The notes beneath the pieces were generated by a model. That model was not told the DNA's origin and did not search any database. It saw only the letters and a list, made by a program, of their open reading frames with translations. Shown here piece by piece: positions 29,200 to 37,326 of a DNA stretch of 64,000 bases. Both the position numbers and the translations under genes were made by a program. Numbering within the stretch: the stretch's first letter is position 1; every line of letters starts with the position of its first letter. Origin of the DNA: Ilyomonas sp963847085 (lineage in GTDB: Bacteria > Bacteroidota > Bacteroidia > Chitinophagales > Chitinophagaceae); the NCBI GenBank assembly GCA_963847085.1, contig CAWJYO010000011.1, forward strand, positions 744,001 through 808,000. Reading direction: 5' to 3'.

Positions 29200-29361
29200 A
29201 TGAAAGCTGAAAAACAAACGATTCAAAAAATCAAAAGAGATTTATTTATTAGTCTTTTCCTGTACGCTTTACCCGTATTGCTAATGCTGCTTTCGTTTAC
29301 AATAAGCGGACAAAAGCCATGGAAAAACAAAGTGAACATCACACATGCTCAAACGAAATAA
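29200..29361 (+). CDS. Small membrane protein, unknown (53 aa)
   Basis: ATG at 29200, 53 codons, reading MKAEKQTIQKIKRD, then one hydrophobic segment (LFISLFLYALPVLLMLLSF) and a polar tail ending THAQTK. Spacing is 22 bases from both its upstream and downstream neighbours, as in an operon. No family recognised; possibly a partner of the adjacent membrane enzyme. Confidence 0.5.
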   Translation: MKAEKQTIQKIKRDLFISLFLYALPVLLMLLSFTISGQKPWKNKVNITHAQTK

Positions 29362-29382
29362 AATCACGCAAAAACAAACGTT

Positions 29383-30264
29383 ATGACTGCTATTTTTGAA
29401 ACGATTTTTCATCATCTCAACACATGGGGTTTGCCCGTGATAATGGTTATTATAGGTATTGTTGAATTTGCCTACGGCTTATACGAAAATCACTGGACAA
29501 AAAGTGAGCGATTGCTTGATATAGTATGCTTTGTTGTACCGAAGATTTTGGTGAAACCAGTGATTGCTTATTTCGGTTTGCTGATACTTCCCAAAGTGTT
29601 ACCGGGTGCTAAAGATGTATTCGCATGGGTTCCTTTCTGGTGGGGCTTTTTCATTATTGCAGTTGGGGATGATTTAACGCAATACTGGTATCATCGCTTG
29701 CATCATCAGTTGCCCTGGTTGTGGCGCTTCCATCGCACACATCATTCCGCGCCTTACATGGGCATGGCAATGGCAAGCCGGCAAAATTTTTTGTACACCC
29801 TTTTCTTTTCACAAATTTATTTTACAACCACCATGGTGTATTTGGGTTTGGGTTACCAAGCGTTGTTTGTAACCGGCATAAAAGCGTTGATAACAACCGG
29901 CGCACACAGCAGTATTAAATGGGACAAACCTTTTTATACCAACAAATGGTTGAAGCCCATTGGCTGGATAATGGAGCGATTGATTTCAACACCGGCAACG
30001 CATCACGCGCATCATGCTGATACCAATGATGATGGTATTGGTCATTACAAAGGCAATTTTGGCAACATGTTTTTTATCTGGGATCTGATATTCGGAACAG
30101 GCCTTATTACCCGCAAATATCCCAAAGCTTATGGTATCAATTTTTACAAGGGAGAAGAATGGTATGCCCAGTTTTTATGGCCCATTTTTAAATCGAAAAA
30201 AGAGGGAAGTGAATTGCACCGGCATGGTCCGATGGTTGGCGATGCTATTGAAGATGATAATTAA
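29383..30264 (+). CDS. Sterol desaturase / fatty acid hydroxylase superfamily membrane enzyme
   Basis: 293 aa, integral membrane di-iron enzyme. Histidine clusters in order: WYHRLHH, RFHRTHHS, and THHAHHAD, matching HxxxH, HxxHH and HxxHH boxes. About four hydrophobic segments lie in the first 190 residues. It may hydroxylate a lipid; in a sulfatase locus a sulfonolipid or sulfated lipid link is possible but not shown. Confidence 0.88.
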   Translation: MTAIFETIFHHLNTWGLPVIMVIIGIVEFAYGLYENHWTKSERLLDIVCFVVPKILVKPVIAYFGLLILPKVLPGAKDVFAWVPFWWGFFIIAVGDDLTQYWYHRLHHQLPWLWRFHRTHHSAPYMGMAMASRQNFLYTLFFSQIYFTTTMVYLGLGYQALFVTGIKALITTGAHSSIKWDKPFYTNKWLKPIGWIMERLISTPATHHAHHADTNDDGIGHYKGNFGNMFFIWDLIFGTGLITRKYPKAYGINFYKGEEWYAQFLWPIFKSKKEGSELHRHGPMVGDAIEDDN

Positions 30265-30390
30265 AACAACGAGATTAAAGTAGCTATTGTTTCACCACTT
30301 CCCTTTGCGCAGGCTACAACATAGGTTTGTTTTTACACTGAAAAATGACAGTAGACTACATTTGCATTCATTCACTAAATCGTTATCATC

Positions 30391-31507
30391 TTGGTCTTCA
30401 TTCAAAATAAAAAAAATCTCTGGATTACTTCCATTGTTGCTGGTTTTTTGTTTTTGTTCATTTTTTCATGTAAAGAAAAACCCGGAAACGAAACAGTGGC
30501 ATTGGCAAATACGGTAAAAGCAAAATGCGCCGCCTGCAAATCGCCTTCATCGCGGGCTGCATTGCTGAACGCTTCTTATAAAACATCTGATGTTGTTGAA
30601 ACGGCTTCAAACCAAAAAGAGATGGTGTTAATCAAGGGTGGCACCTTTCAAATGGGTTCGGATAATTTCCCCGATAGCAAGCCGGTTCATGCAGTTACAA
30701 TTAATTCTTTTTACATGGATGAACATGAAGTTACCAATGCACAATTTGCTCAATTTGTAAAAGCAACAGGATATAAAACCGTTGCTGAGCAGCCACTCAA
30801 TCCGGCTGATTTTCCTAACGTTCCTGCAGATAAATTGCAGCCTGGTTCGGCAGTATTTACACCACCTTCTCACCCTGTTTCGTTAGACGATCCAATGCAA
30901 TGGTGGGATTATAAAGACGGTGCTAAGCTGGAAGCATCCGCAAGGCCCGCAAAGCAGTATTGCTGGTAAAGAGTCCGAGCCGGTTGTACAAGTGTGTTAT
31001 ACCGATGCTGCGGCGTATGCAAAATGGGCGGGCAAGCGTTTGCCAACCGAAGCAGAATGGGAGTATGCAGCTCGTGCAGGCAAGCAATACAAAGATTATT
31101 ACTGGGGAGCTGAACTAAAGCCAAATGGCAAGTGGGCAGCCAATATTTTCCAGGGAAACTTTCCTTACGATAATAAAAAAGAAGATGGCTTTGCAGGTAT
31201 AGCACCAGTAAAATCGTTTCCTCCCAATGCGTTTGGTTTGTATGATATGGAAGGCAATGTGTGGGAATGGTGCAACGATTGGTATCGCCCCGATTATTAC
31301 AAGCAAAGCCCTTCCAACAATCCAAAAGGTCCGAATGATAGTTATGATCCCGATGAACCGAATGCACAAAAGCATGTGCAACGCGGCGGTTCCTTTTTGT
31401 GCAGCGATGAATATTGTATTCGTTACAAAGCCGGCAGCCGCGGCAAAGGTGAAACCAATAGTGCCAGCAATAACATTGGTTTTCGCTGCGTGAAGGATGT
31501 TAAGTAA
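30391..31507 (+). CDS. Formylglycine-generating enzyme-type lipoprotein (one frameshift)
   Basis: SUMF1/FGE family, converts the sulfatase active-site Cys to formylglycine. N-terminal lipoprotein signal (FLFLFIFSC), then MVLIKGGTFQMGSD, DEHEVTNAQFAQFVKATGY, KRLPTEAEWEYAARAG, MEGNVWEWCNDWY, and RGGSFLCSDEYCIRY, where the two Cys match the copper-binding catalytic pair. The frame breaks at 30927; removing that G gives DGANWKHPQGPQSS and about 371 residues. The first available start is a TTG at 30391, with no ATG before the signal, so the start is uncertain. Export fits in-locus maturation of the sulfatase. Confidence 0.88.
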
Positions 31508-31555
31508 GTGTTTTGTTTTTGCCTCTTTTTTTATTTCATTTTATTGATAAAAACA

Positions 31556-31580
31556 AGCCCGATACAGTCGGGCTCTATTT
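31556..31580 (+). terminator. Rho-independent terminator after the FGE gene
   Basis: Perfect 7-base stem AGCCCGA / TCGGGCT with a TACAG loop, followed by CTATTTTTG. It closes the sulfatase cluster. Confidence 0.75.
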
Positions 31581-31711
31581 TTGAAGATGAGTGTTGAAAA
31601 ATAATAAAGTAATTTATAACACAAAATCGTTTGCTATCAACAAACCATTTCTTTTTAGATGTGTTGTTTTTACAATTGCTTTTTAACATCAAACAATAGG
31701 ATTTCATTACA

Positions 31712-32974
31712 ATGAGAAATGTTTCGTTTTTATGGATTGTAGCTCTGGTAATGGTATTACTCGATACGTATATTTTTTTTGTAGTTCGTTCGCTTCTGCA
31801 ACATAACAGCGAACGTTTTAAAATAACCATTTACATTGGCTATTGGGCCATTAATGTTTCAGTGATTTTGTTTTTACTCACATTTCCTTACTGGCGGCAA
31901 TCGTCGTGGATGAAAGACACACGGGAATATGTGTTTGCCATTGTGTTGGGCGTCATTTTCGCAAAACTCATTGCGGTGGTTTTCTTTTTGTTTGATGACA
32001 TCAGGCGAGGTGCCATGTGGTTGATGAGCAAGTTGTTTCACCGCACCGGCGCCGATTTTGTGCAGGACAATCCCGTTCTTCACCGTTCTCAGTTTCTAAG
32101 TTGGTTGGGCTTTGCTGCAGGCACTACTTTGTTCGGCTCTTTGATTTATGGCTTCTCCAACAAATACAATTACAAAGTAAGAAATGTAAAGCTGTCGTTC
32201 GAGAATCTTCCAAAGGCTTTTAAAGGCTTTCGCATTGTTCAGATCAGCGACATTCACAGTGGCTCTTTTCACAACAAAGAAGCGGTAAATAAAGGCGTTG
32301 ATATGATACTGGCACAAAACGCCGACCTCATTTTATTTACCGGCGATATTGTAAATGATGTCGCCACAGAAATGCAGTATTATATTGATGTTTTTAAAAG
32401 GATCAAAGCTCCCTATGGCGTTTACAGCACTTTGGGAAATCACGATTACGGCGATTATAAATGGGGCTCAAACCCAACAGGGGCAGCACTTGTAGAAAAA
32501 CAAAAAAATCATCAGCTCGTAATTGATACGCATAAACAATTGGGTTGGCGGCTGATGATGAATGAGCATACAGCTATTGAAAAAGACGGCGAAGCTTTTG
32601 CTTTAATTGGTATTGAAAACTGGGGCGCAAAAGCAGGATTTCCTAAGTATGGAAGGATGGATCTGGCATATCCCGGCACGGAAAAATATTCATTCAAATT
32701 GTTGATGAGTCATGATCCAAGTCATTGGGATGCAGAAGTGCGACCGAAGTATGGGGATATAGATTTAATGCTGGCGGGGCATACGCATGGAATGCAGTTT
32801 GGTGTAGAAACGCCATGGTTTCACTGGAGCCCTGTGCAATGGGTTTACAAGCAATGGGCTGGCTTGTATGTGGAAGGAAAACAGCACCTGTATGTGAACC
32901 GTGGATATGGTTTTATCGGCTATCCGGGACGGGTTGGAATCATGCCTGAAATTACTGTATTTGATTTTGTATAA
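31712..32974 (+). CDS. Membrane-anchored metallophosphoesterase
   Basis: 420 aa. Three to four hydrophobic segments occupy the first 150 residues; a calcineurin-like phosphoesterase follows with VQISDIHSGSF, LFTGDIVND, LGNHDYG, and LAGHTHGMQFG, i.e. all five metal-binding blocks. Similar to YkuE/LpxH-like membrane phosphodiesterases. Substrate unknown. It stands alone between two terminators. Confidence 0.9.
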   Translation: MRNVSFLWIVALVMVLLDTYIFFVVRSLLQHNSERFKITIYIGYWAINVSVILFLLTFPYWRQSSWMKDTREYVFAIVLGVIFAKLIAVVFFLFDDIRRGAMWLMSKLFHRTGADFVQDNPVLHRSQFLSWLGFAAGTTLFGSLIYGFSNKYNYKVRNVKLSFENLPKAFKGFRIVQISDIHSGSFHNKEAVNKGVDMILAQNADLILFTGDIVNDVATEMQYYIDVFKRIKAPYGVYSTLGNHDYGDYKWGSNPTGAALVEKQKNHQLVIDTHKQLGWRLMMNEHTAIEKDGEAFALIGIENWGAKAGFPKYGRMDLAYPGTEKYSFKLLMSHDPSHWDAEVRPKYGDIDLMLAGHTHGMQFGVETPWFHWSPVQWVYKQWAGLYVEGKQHLYVNRGYGFIGYPGRVGIMPEITVFDFV

Positions 32975-33085
32975 AACACAAAGGTTTGTTGAAAAATTGT
33001 GGGCTGCGTAACAAAAAGTGAATATTAAACGTTATGAAAAAACGGTTGTCGAAAGGCAAACTATTTATCAATCAAAAACAAGATT

Positions 33086-33682
33086 ATGAAGAAAAGAATT
33101 GTCAGCCTGCTCGTGGTGTTATTTTGTGTTGCAGTCGCTCAGGCGCAACGCCTAGATTTTGGTGCCAAGATTGGTGCAAACATGACAAAGATTAACGGAC
33201 AAAGTTTTAGCGATGCCTTCCGTTTAAGTTATCAATTGGGTTTTTATGGCGAGATAGATTTTACCAAAAATATCGGTATTCAACCTGAGCTTTTATTCAG
33301 CCAATCCACTTCATCTGTTGATACCAACGGTTTTAAATCGGTATATCAGGATGCAGCCAGCAGCCTGCTGAAAAAAGATGTAAAACTAAACTATCTGAAC
33401 ATCCCGGTTTTATTGCGTTTGAACTCCGGAAGGTTTCTTACTTTTCTGGTAGGGCCGCAATTCAGTGTATTGATGAACAATAACAAAAACTTATTGGCTA
33501 ATAGCAAAGATGCTTTTAAAAGCGGTGATTTTGCTGCTGTGTTAGGAGCGCAGATTAATATAAGTAAGATACGCATTTACGGACGTTATAATATTGGTTT
33601 GGCTAACATCAGCGATGCTGACAACTCTAATAAATGGAAGAACCAACAACTACAGTTTGGCGTTGGTTTTACATTGTTATAA
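33086..33682 (+). CDS. Outer-membrane beta-barrel protein (porin family)
   Basis: 198 aa with signal peptide (KKRIVSLLVVLFCVAVAQAQ). Eight-strand barrel pattern: LDFGAKIGANMTKING, YQLGFYGEIDF, IGIQPELLFSQS, LNYLNIPVLLRL, LVGPQFSVL, AAVLGAQINISKIRIYGRYNIGL, and a terminal aromatic-poor strand GVGFTLL. Typical PorT/OMP_b-brl_2 protein of Bacteroidota; function unknown. Confidence 0.85.
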   Translation: MKKRIVSLLVVLFCVAVAQAQRLDFGAKIGANMTKINGQSFSDAFRLSYQLGFYGEIDFTKNIGIQPELLFSQSTSSVDTNGFKSVYQDAASSLLKKDVKLNYLNIPVLLRLNSGRFLTFLVGPQFSVLMNNNKNLLANSKDAFKSGDFAAVLGAQINISKIRIYGRYNIGLANISDADNSNKWKNQQLQFGVGFTLL

Positions 33683-33701
33683 ATACAAAAACTTTGTAGT
33701 A

Positions 33702-33742
33702 AACGAGGTGAAGGATAATGTACTTTCACCTCGTTTTTTTAT
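33702..33742 (+). terminator. Rho-independent terminator of the porin gene
   Basis: 11-base perfect stem AACGAGGTGAA / TTCACCTCGTT with a 12-base loop, followed by a run of T. Confidence 0.85.
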
Positions 33743-33774
33743 GCGCCTTTGTTGTTCTGAAAATGCAGAAGTTT

Positions 33775-33989
33775 GTCATTCCGCAAATGCCGCTACATCC
33801 TCTTTAGAACTTGAGCGTCTTGCAAGCGGCTTTGTGCGGAATCTGATGATTGATTGATGAAGATATTGAAATGAAATAAGCATGATTACAACATACTAGC
33901 TTGCTTAGTTTACAAGATCAGATTGCGCACAAAGCCGCTGCTGTTACAATGATTTTTTGAGTTCGTGTTGGCGGCATTTGCGGAATAAC
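33775..33989. repeat. MITE-like palindromic element, copy A
   Basis: 215 bases bounded by 19-base inverted repeats GTCATTCCGCAAATGCCGC and GCGGCATTTGCGGAATAAC (one mismatch). An inner inverted pair, AGCGGCTTTGTGCGGAATCTG and its near complement, repeats the GCGGAAT core. No ORF inside. Almost the same layout occurs at 35934-36150, on the other side of the M1 peptidase gene. Confidence 0.75.
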
Positions 33990-34038
33990 GGCAGCATCAT
34001 TGTACATGCTATCTGGCTTAAACAGTAGATTGTTTTTT

Positions 34039-35907
34039 ATGAAATATTTTTCCATTCTTCTCCTTATTATATGTTGTTTTGTTTTTGCCATAAAAACAAA
34101 CGCACAAACAACTTTGCCTATTCCAAGAAACCTAAAGGAAGCTTATCAAAAAGGTACCCGTTCAACCGACGGTAAGCCTGGAAAAAGCTATTGGCAGAAT
34201 ACAGCAAACTATAATCTGAATGTTTCGTTTAGCCCGCAAACCCGCGTCGTGCAAGGATCTGAGAAGATTGAGTATATTAACAACAGTCCTGATACGTTAA
34301 CTGAAATTGTGTTCAAGCTGTACCCAAACTTGTATAAGAGCGGTTCGGAGAGAATGATGAAAATAGATGCTGAAGATGTGAGCGAAGGGCTGAAATTTGA
34401 TACACTAAAAGCGGATGAATTTGACGCGAAAGATACCATAGGGCAAGGCACTAACTTCTTTATCAGGCACGTTGAAATATTGCCAAAAACAAAGGTTCAT
34501 TTCACCATTGCTTATCATTATACACTCAACAGGGGTTCACACATTCGCACCGGCGAAATAGAGCCTGGCGCCGACTTCATCGCTTACTTTTTTCCGCGCA
34601 TTGCAGTATATGATGACATTGATGGATGGAACATTCATCCTTACATCGGCACGCAGGAATTTTATAATGATTTCTGCCATTTTATAGTCAATATTTCGGT
34701 TCCCAAAAACTATGTAGTTTGGTGTACCGGCAATTTGAAAAATGGGAAAGATGTTCTGCGGGAAAAATATGTTCAGCGATTACAAAACGCAGAGCGAAAT
34801 GATGGCATTACAACCATCATTGACAGCACCGATATTAACCGAAATGAGATAACGATTAACAAGCCTACACTCACCTGGCAATACGCAGCGGATGATGTTA
34901 CCGATGTTGCTTTTGCAGTGAGCAATCATTATATATGGCAATCATCGAGTCTTATTGTTGACAGCGCCACAAAGCGCAGAACCCGCGTGGATGCTGTGTT
35001 TGCGCCAAAGCACAAAGATTATTTTGATGTCATTCATTTTGCCCGAAAAACGGTAGAAGCCATGAGTTTTGTGTTTCCGAAATGGCCTTATCCTTATCCG
35101 CACGAAACGGTGTTTGATGGATTGGACCAGATGGAATATCCAATGATGGTAAACGATAACCCATTGGAGCAAAAAGACGCTGCTATTGAGCTCACAGATC
35201 ATGAAATTTTTCATACCATGTTTCCATTTTATATGGGCACGAATGAAACAAAATATGCGTGGATGGACGAAGGCTGGGCAACCATTGGCGAGTGGCTTAT
35301 TTCGCCAATGATAGACAGTACTATCAAAGACGATTATGGTGTATTTCCTTATGAGCAAACTGCCGGAACCGAAGAGGATTTGCCCATTGCAATACTATCA
35401 ACACAAGTAAGCGGAACAGCTTATTTCTTAAACTCTTATCCCAAACCAGCCTTTGGGTATTTATATGTAAAAGACATGTTGGGTGATAATATATTTACCA
35501 AAGCTTTGCACAACTACATAACGCAATGGCATGGCAAACACCCGATGCCGTTTGATTTTTTTAACTGTATGAATGAAGGTGCAAATCAAAACATGAACTG
35601 GTTTTGGAAACGCTGGTTTTTTGATTCGGGAGTGCCCAATTTAGGAATTGAAAAAGTTGGCAAAACCAAAGATGGATATATGATAACTATTGCCAATAAA
35701 GGCGGCAAGCCGGTTCCGGTTGATTTGACGTTTCATTTTAGTGACAACACAACTTCAACACTTCATTCAAGTTTGGCGTGCTGGAAGAATGAAGAGAAAA
35801 CAGCAACTTTTTCTTTTACATCTTCTAAAAAAATAAACAGCATTTCGCTGGGCAGCTTGTACACACCGGATACGGATAAGAGCGATAATGTATATAAAGT
35901 GAAGTAA
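34039..35907 (+). CDS. M1-family metallopeptidase
   Basis: 622 aa from the ATG at 34039, which gives a clear signal peptide (KYFSILLLIICCFVFAIKTNA); the reading from 34000 adds an unlikely tail. The zinc site is HEIFH at about residue 383, followed 18 residues later by the Glu of WMDEGWA, exactly the M1 HExxH-x18-E layout. It has an N-terminal beta-sandwich typical of aminopeptidase N-like proteins. Secreted or periplasmic protein breakdown. It is flanked on both sides by MITE-like elements. Confidence 0.92.
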   Translation: MKYFSILLLIICCFVFAIKTNAQTTLPIPRNLKEAYQKGTRSTDGKPGKSYWQNTANYNLNVSFSPQTRVVQGSEKIEYINNSPDTLTEIVFKLYPNLYKSGSERMMKIDAEDVSEGLKFDTLKADEFDAKDTIGQGTNFFIRHVEILPKTKVHFTIAYHYTLNRGSHIRTGEIEPGADFIAYFFPRIAVYDDIDGWNIHPYIGTQEFYNDFCHFIVNISVPKNYVVWCTGNLKNGKDVLREKYVQRLQNAERNDGITTIIDSTDINRNEITINKPTLTWQYAADDVTDVAFAVSNHYIWQSSSLIVDSATKRRTRVDAVFAPKHKDYFDVIHFARKTVEAMSFVFPKWPYPYPHETVFDGLDQMEYPMMVNDNPLEQKDAAIELTDHEIFHTMFPFYMGTNETKYAWMDEGWATIGEWLISPMIDSTIKDDYGVFPYEQTAGTEEDLPIAILSTQVSGTAYFLNSYPKPAFGYLYVKDMLGDNIFTKALHNYITQWHGKHPMPFDFFNCMNEGANQNMNWFWKRWFFDSGVPNLGIEKVGKTKDGYMITIANKGGKPVPVDLTFHFSDNTTSTLHSSLACWKNEEKTATFSFTSSKKINSISLGSLYTPDTDKSDNVYKVK

Positions 35908-35933
35908 ATGGCTTTTGCAAATCGTAACGGCGC

Positions 35934-36150
35934 GTCATTCCGCAAATACCGCCGTTTTTGTTTTACAAATATAGTCGCTCTTGCAGGCGGCTTTGTGCGG
36001 AATCTGATGAGTGAACAATTAGATAATCTGATAAAAGAAATAAGCTTATAGCATAATGAATTATTTAAACTTTTGAGAGCAGATTCCGCACAAAGCCCTT
36101 GCTAATTTGATTATAGTTCATCTTCGTGTTAAGGACATTTGCGGAATGAC
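35934..36150. repeat. MITE-like palindromic element, copy B
   Basis: 217 bases bounded by GTCATTCCGCAAATACCGC and GGACATTTGCGGAATGAC, with the inner pair GGCGGCTTTGTGCGGAATC and GATTCCGCACAAAGCC. Same architecture and length as copy A, with diverged central spacer. Confidence 0.75.
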
Positions 36151-36233
36151 GGCGACACTAAACATTTTATCAAACAATTGCATCATTAAATAGAGAGCAA
36201 CAGATGTTTTGTTTTGATTGAAATTTGCAATGT

Positions 36234-36869
36234 ATGATTATCAGAAAAGCAACATATTTAATATCGAGTGCAACGTATGAACAATGCCCTAAACCTGACA
36301 GGCCGGAATATGCGTTTATCGGGCGAAGCAATGTTGGCAAATCATCGTTGATCAATATGCTTTGCAACAACAGCAAGCTGGCTAAAACATCGGCTGCACC
36401 TGGTAAAACACAGTTGATTAACCATTTTGAAATTGAAAGTAGCGCAAAAGAAAAAGCGCCAACTGTGAAATGGTATTTGGTTGATTTGCCTGGTTATGGC
36501 TTTGCCAAAGTATCGCAAAGCAGCCGCAGAAGATGGGAACAAATGATTGAAAATTATTTGCGTAAGCATAACAATATTATCCAGGTGTTTGTATTGCTTG
36601 ACGTGCGTTTGAAGCCACAACAAATTGATTTGGATTTTGTAAATCAGTTAGACAAATGGGAGGTTCCTTTCTCTTTGATTTTTACAAAAGCCGATAAGGA
36701 AAAACCACTTGCCGTGCAACGAAATGTTGATGCTTTTTTAGAGGCTCTGCGCCAAAGCTGGCAGTTCCTTCCACAACATTTTATCAGCAGTGCAAATAAT
36801 AAAATGGGAAGAGATGAGATTCTCAATTTTATTGAGAGTTCTAATGAAAATATGAAGAAAGAAAATTGA
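36234..36869 (+). CDS. engB: Ribosome biogenesis GTPase EngB (YihA/YsxC)
   Basis: About 211 aa from the ATG at 36234 (MIIRKATYLISSAT). GTPase motifs: G1 GRSNVGKSS, G3 DLPGYG, G4 TKAD, G5 SSAN. Essential factor for large ribosomal subunit assembly. It starts shortly after MITE copy B. Confidence 0.95.
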   Translation: MIIRKATYLISSATYEQCPKPDRPEYAFIGRSNVGKSSLINMLCNNSKLAKTSAAPGKTQLINHFEIESSAKEKAPTVKWYLVDLPGYGFAKVSQSSRRRWEQMIENYLRKHNNIIQVFVLLDVRLKPQQIDLDFVNQLDKWEVPFSLIFTKADKEKPLAVQRNVDAFLEALRQSWQFLPQHFISSANNKMGRDEILNFIESSNENMKKEN

Positions 36870-36941
36870 ATTGAGAAGAAAATGTTTTTAAACATGAAAG
36901 CTTTGTTTACTCCCCCATATTCTGTTCTCTTACTTTTTCCC

Positions 36942-37001
36942 CTTGATGAAAAAAGTAACAAAAAAGATCAAGGGCGGCATGATTGTTCCGCGCATCCGTC
37001 C
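36942..37001. repeat. Dispersed double-hairpin repeat, copy 2
   Basis: Matches 13525-13585 with few substitutions. Hairpins CTTGAT...ATCAAG and GGGCGG...CCGTCC. On the minus strand it reads as a GC hairpin followed by TTGATCTTTTTTG and could end transcription from the protease gene at 37327-40578. Confidence 0.6.
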
Positions 37002-37266
37002 TTGCCAACGCACCTTTATGTGTAACTGGTTTTATTTCTTGTTTAATGGATTGCTCGTGAGTTTGTTTTTGCACGATTTTTAAAGAATGTGTTCATTTAC
37101 CTGGCGTCTTAGCGGTTGAATTAGCACTCGCTTAAATGCTTAATTATTTTCAGAAAGTACAAGTGGGCGACGCAAGAGACGATCAACAAGAATTACTACA
37201 GCTCGTAATATAAAACTGTATTTTGTATTCTGTATTTTCTACTTACAACTCACCATTCACCACTCA

Positions 37267-37320
37267 CAAAAACAGCGTGTGAAGTTGCATAAAACCTCAT
37301 ACGCTGTTTTTGTTTTTGCC
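37267..37320. terminator. Hairpin terminator between convergent genes
   Basis: 12-base perfect stem CAAAAACAGCGT (37267-37278) / ACGCTGTTTTTG (37301-37312), extended inward by a partly paired segment, followed by TTTTTGCCC. It lies between engB and the convergent protease gene. It overlaps one copy of the TTTGTTTTTGC word. Confidence 0.65.
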
Positions 37321-37326
37321 CATTTT

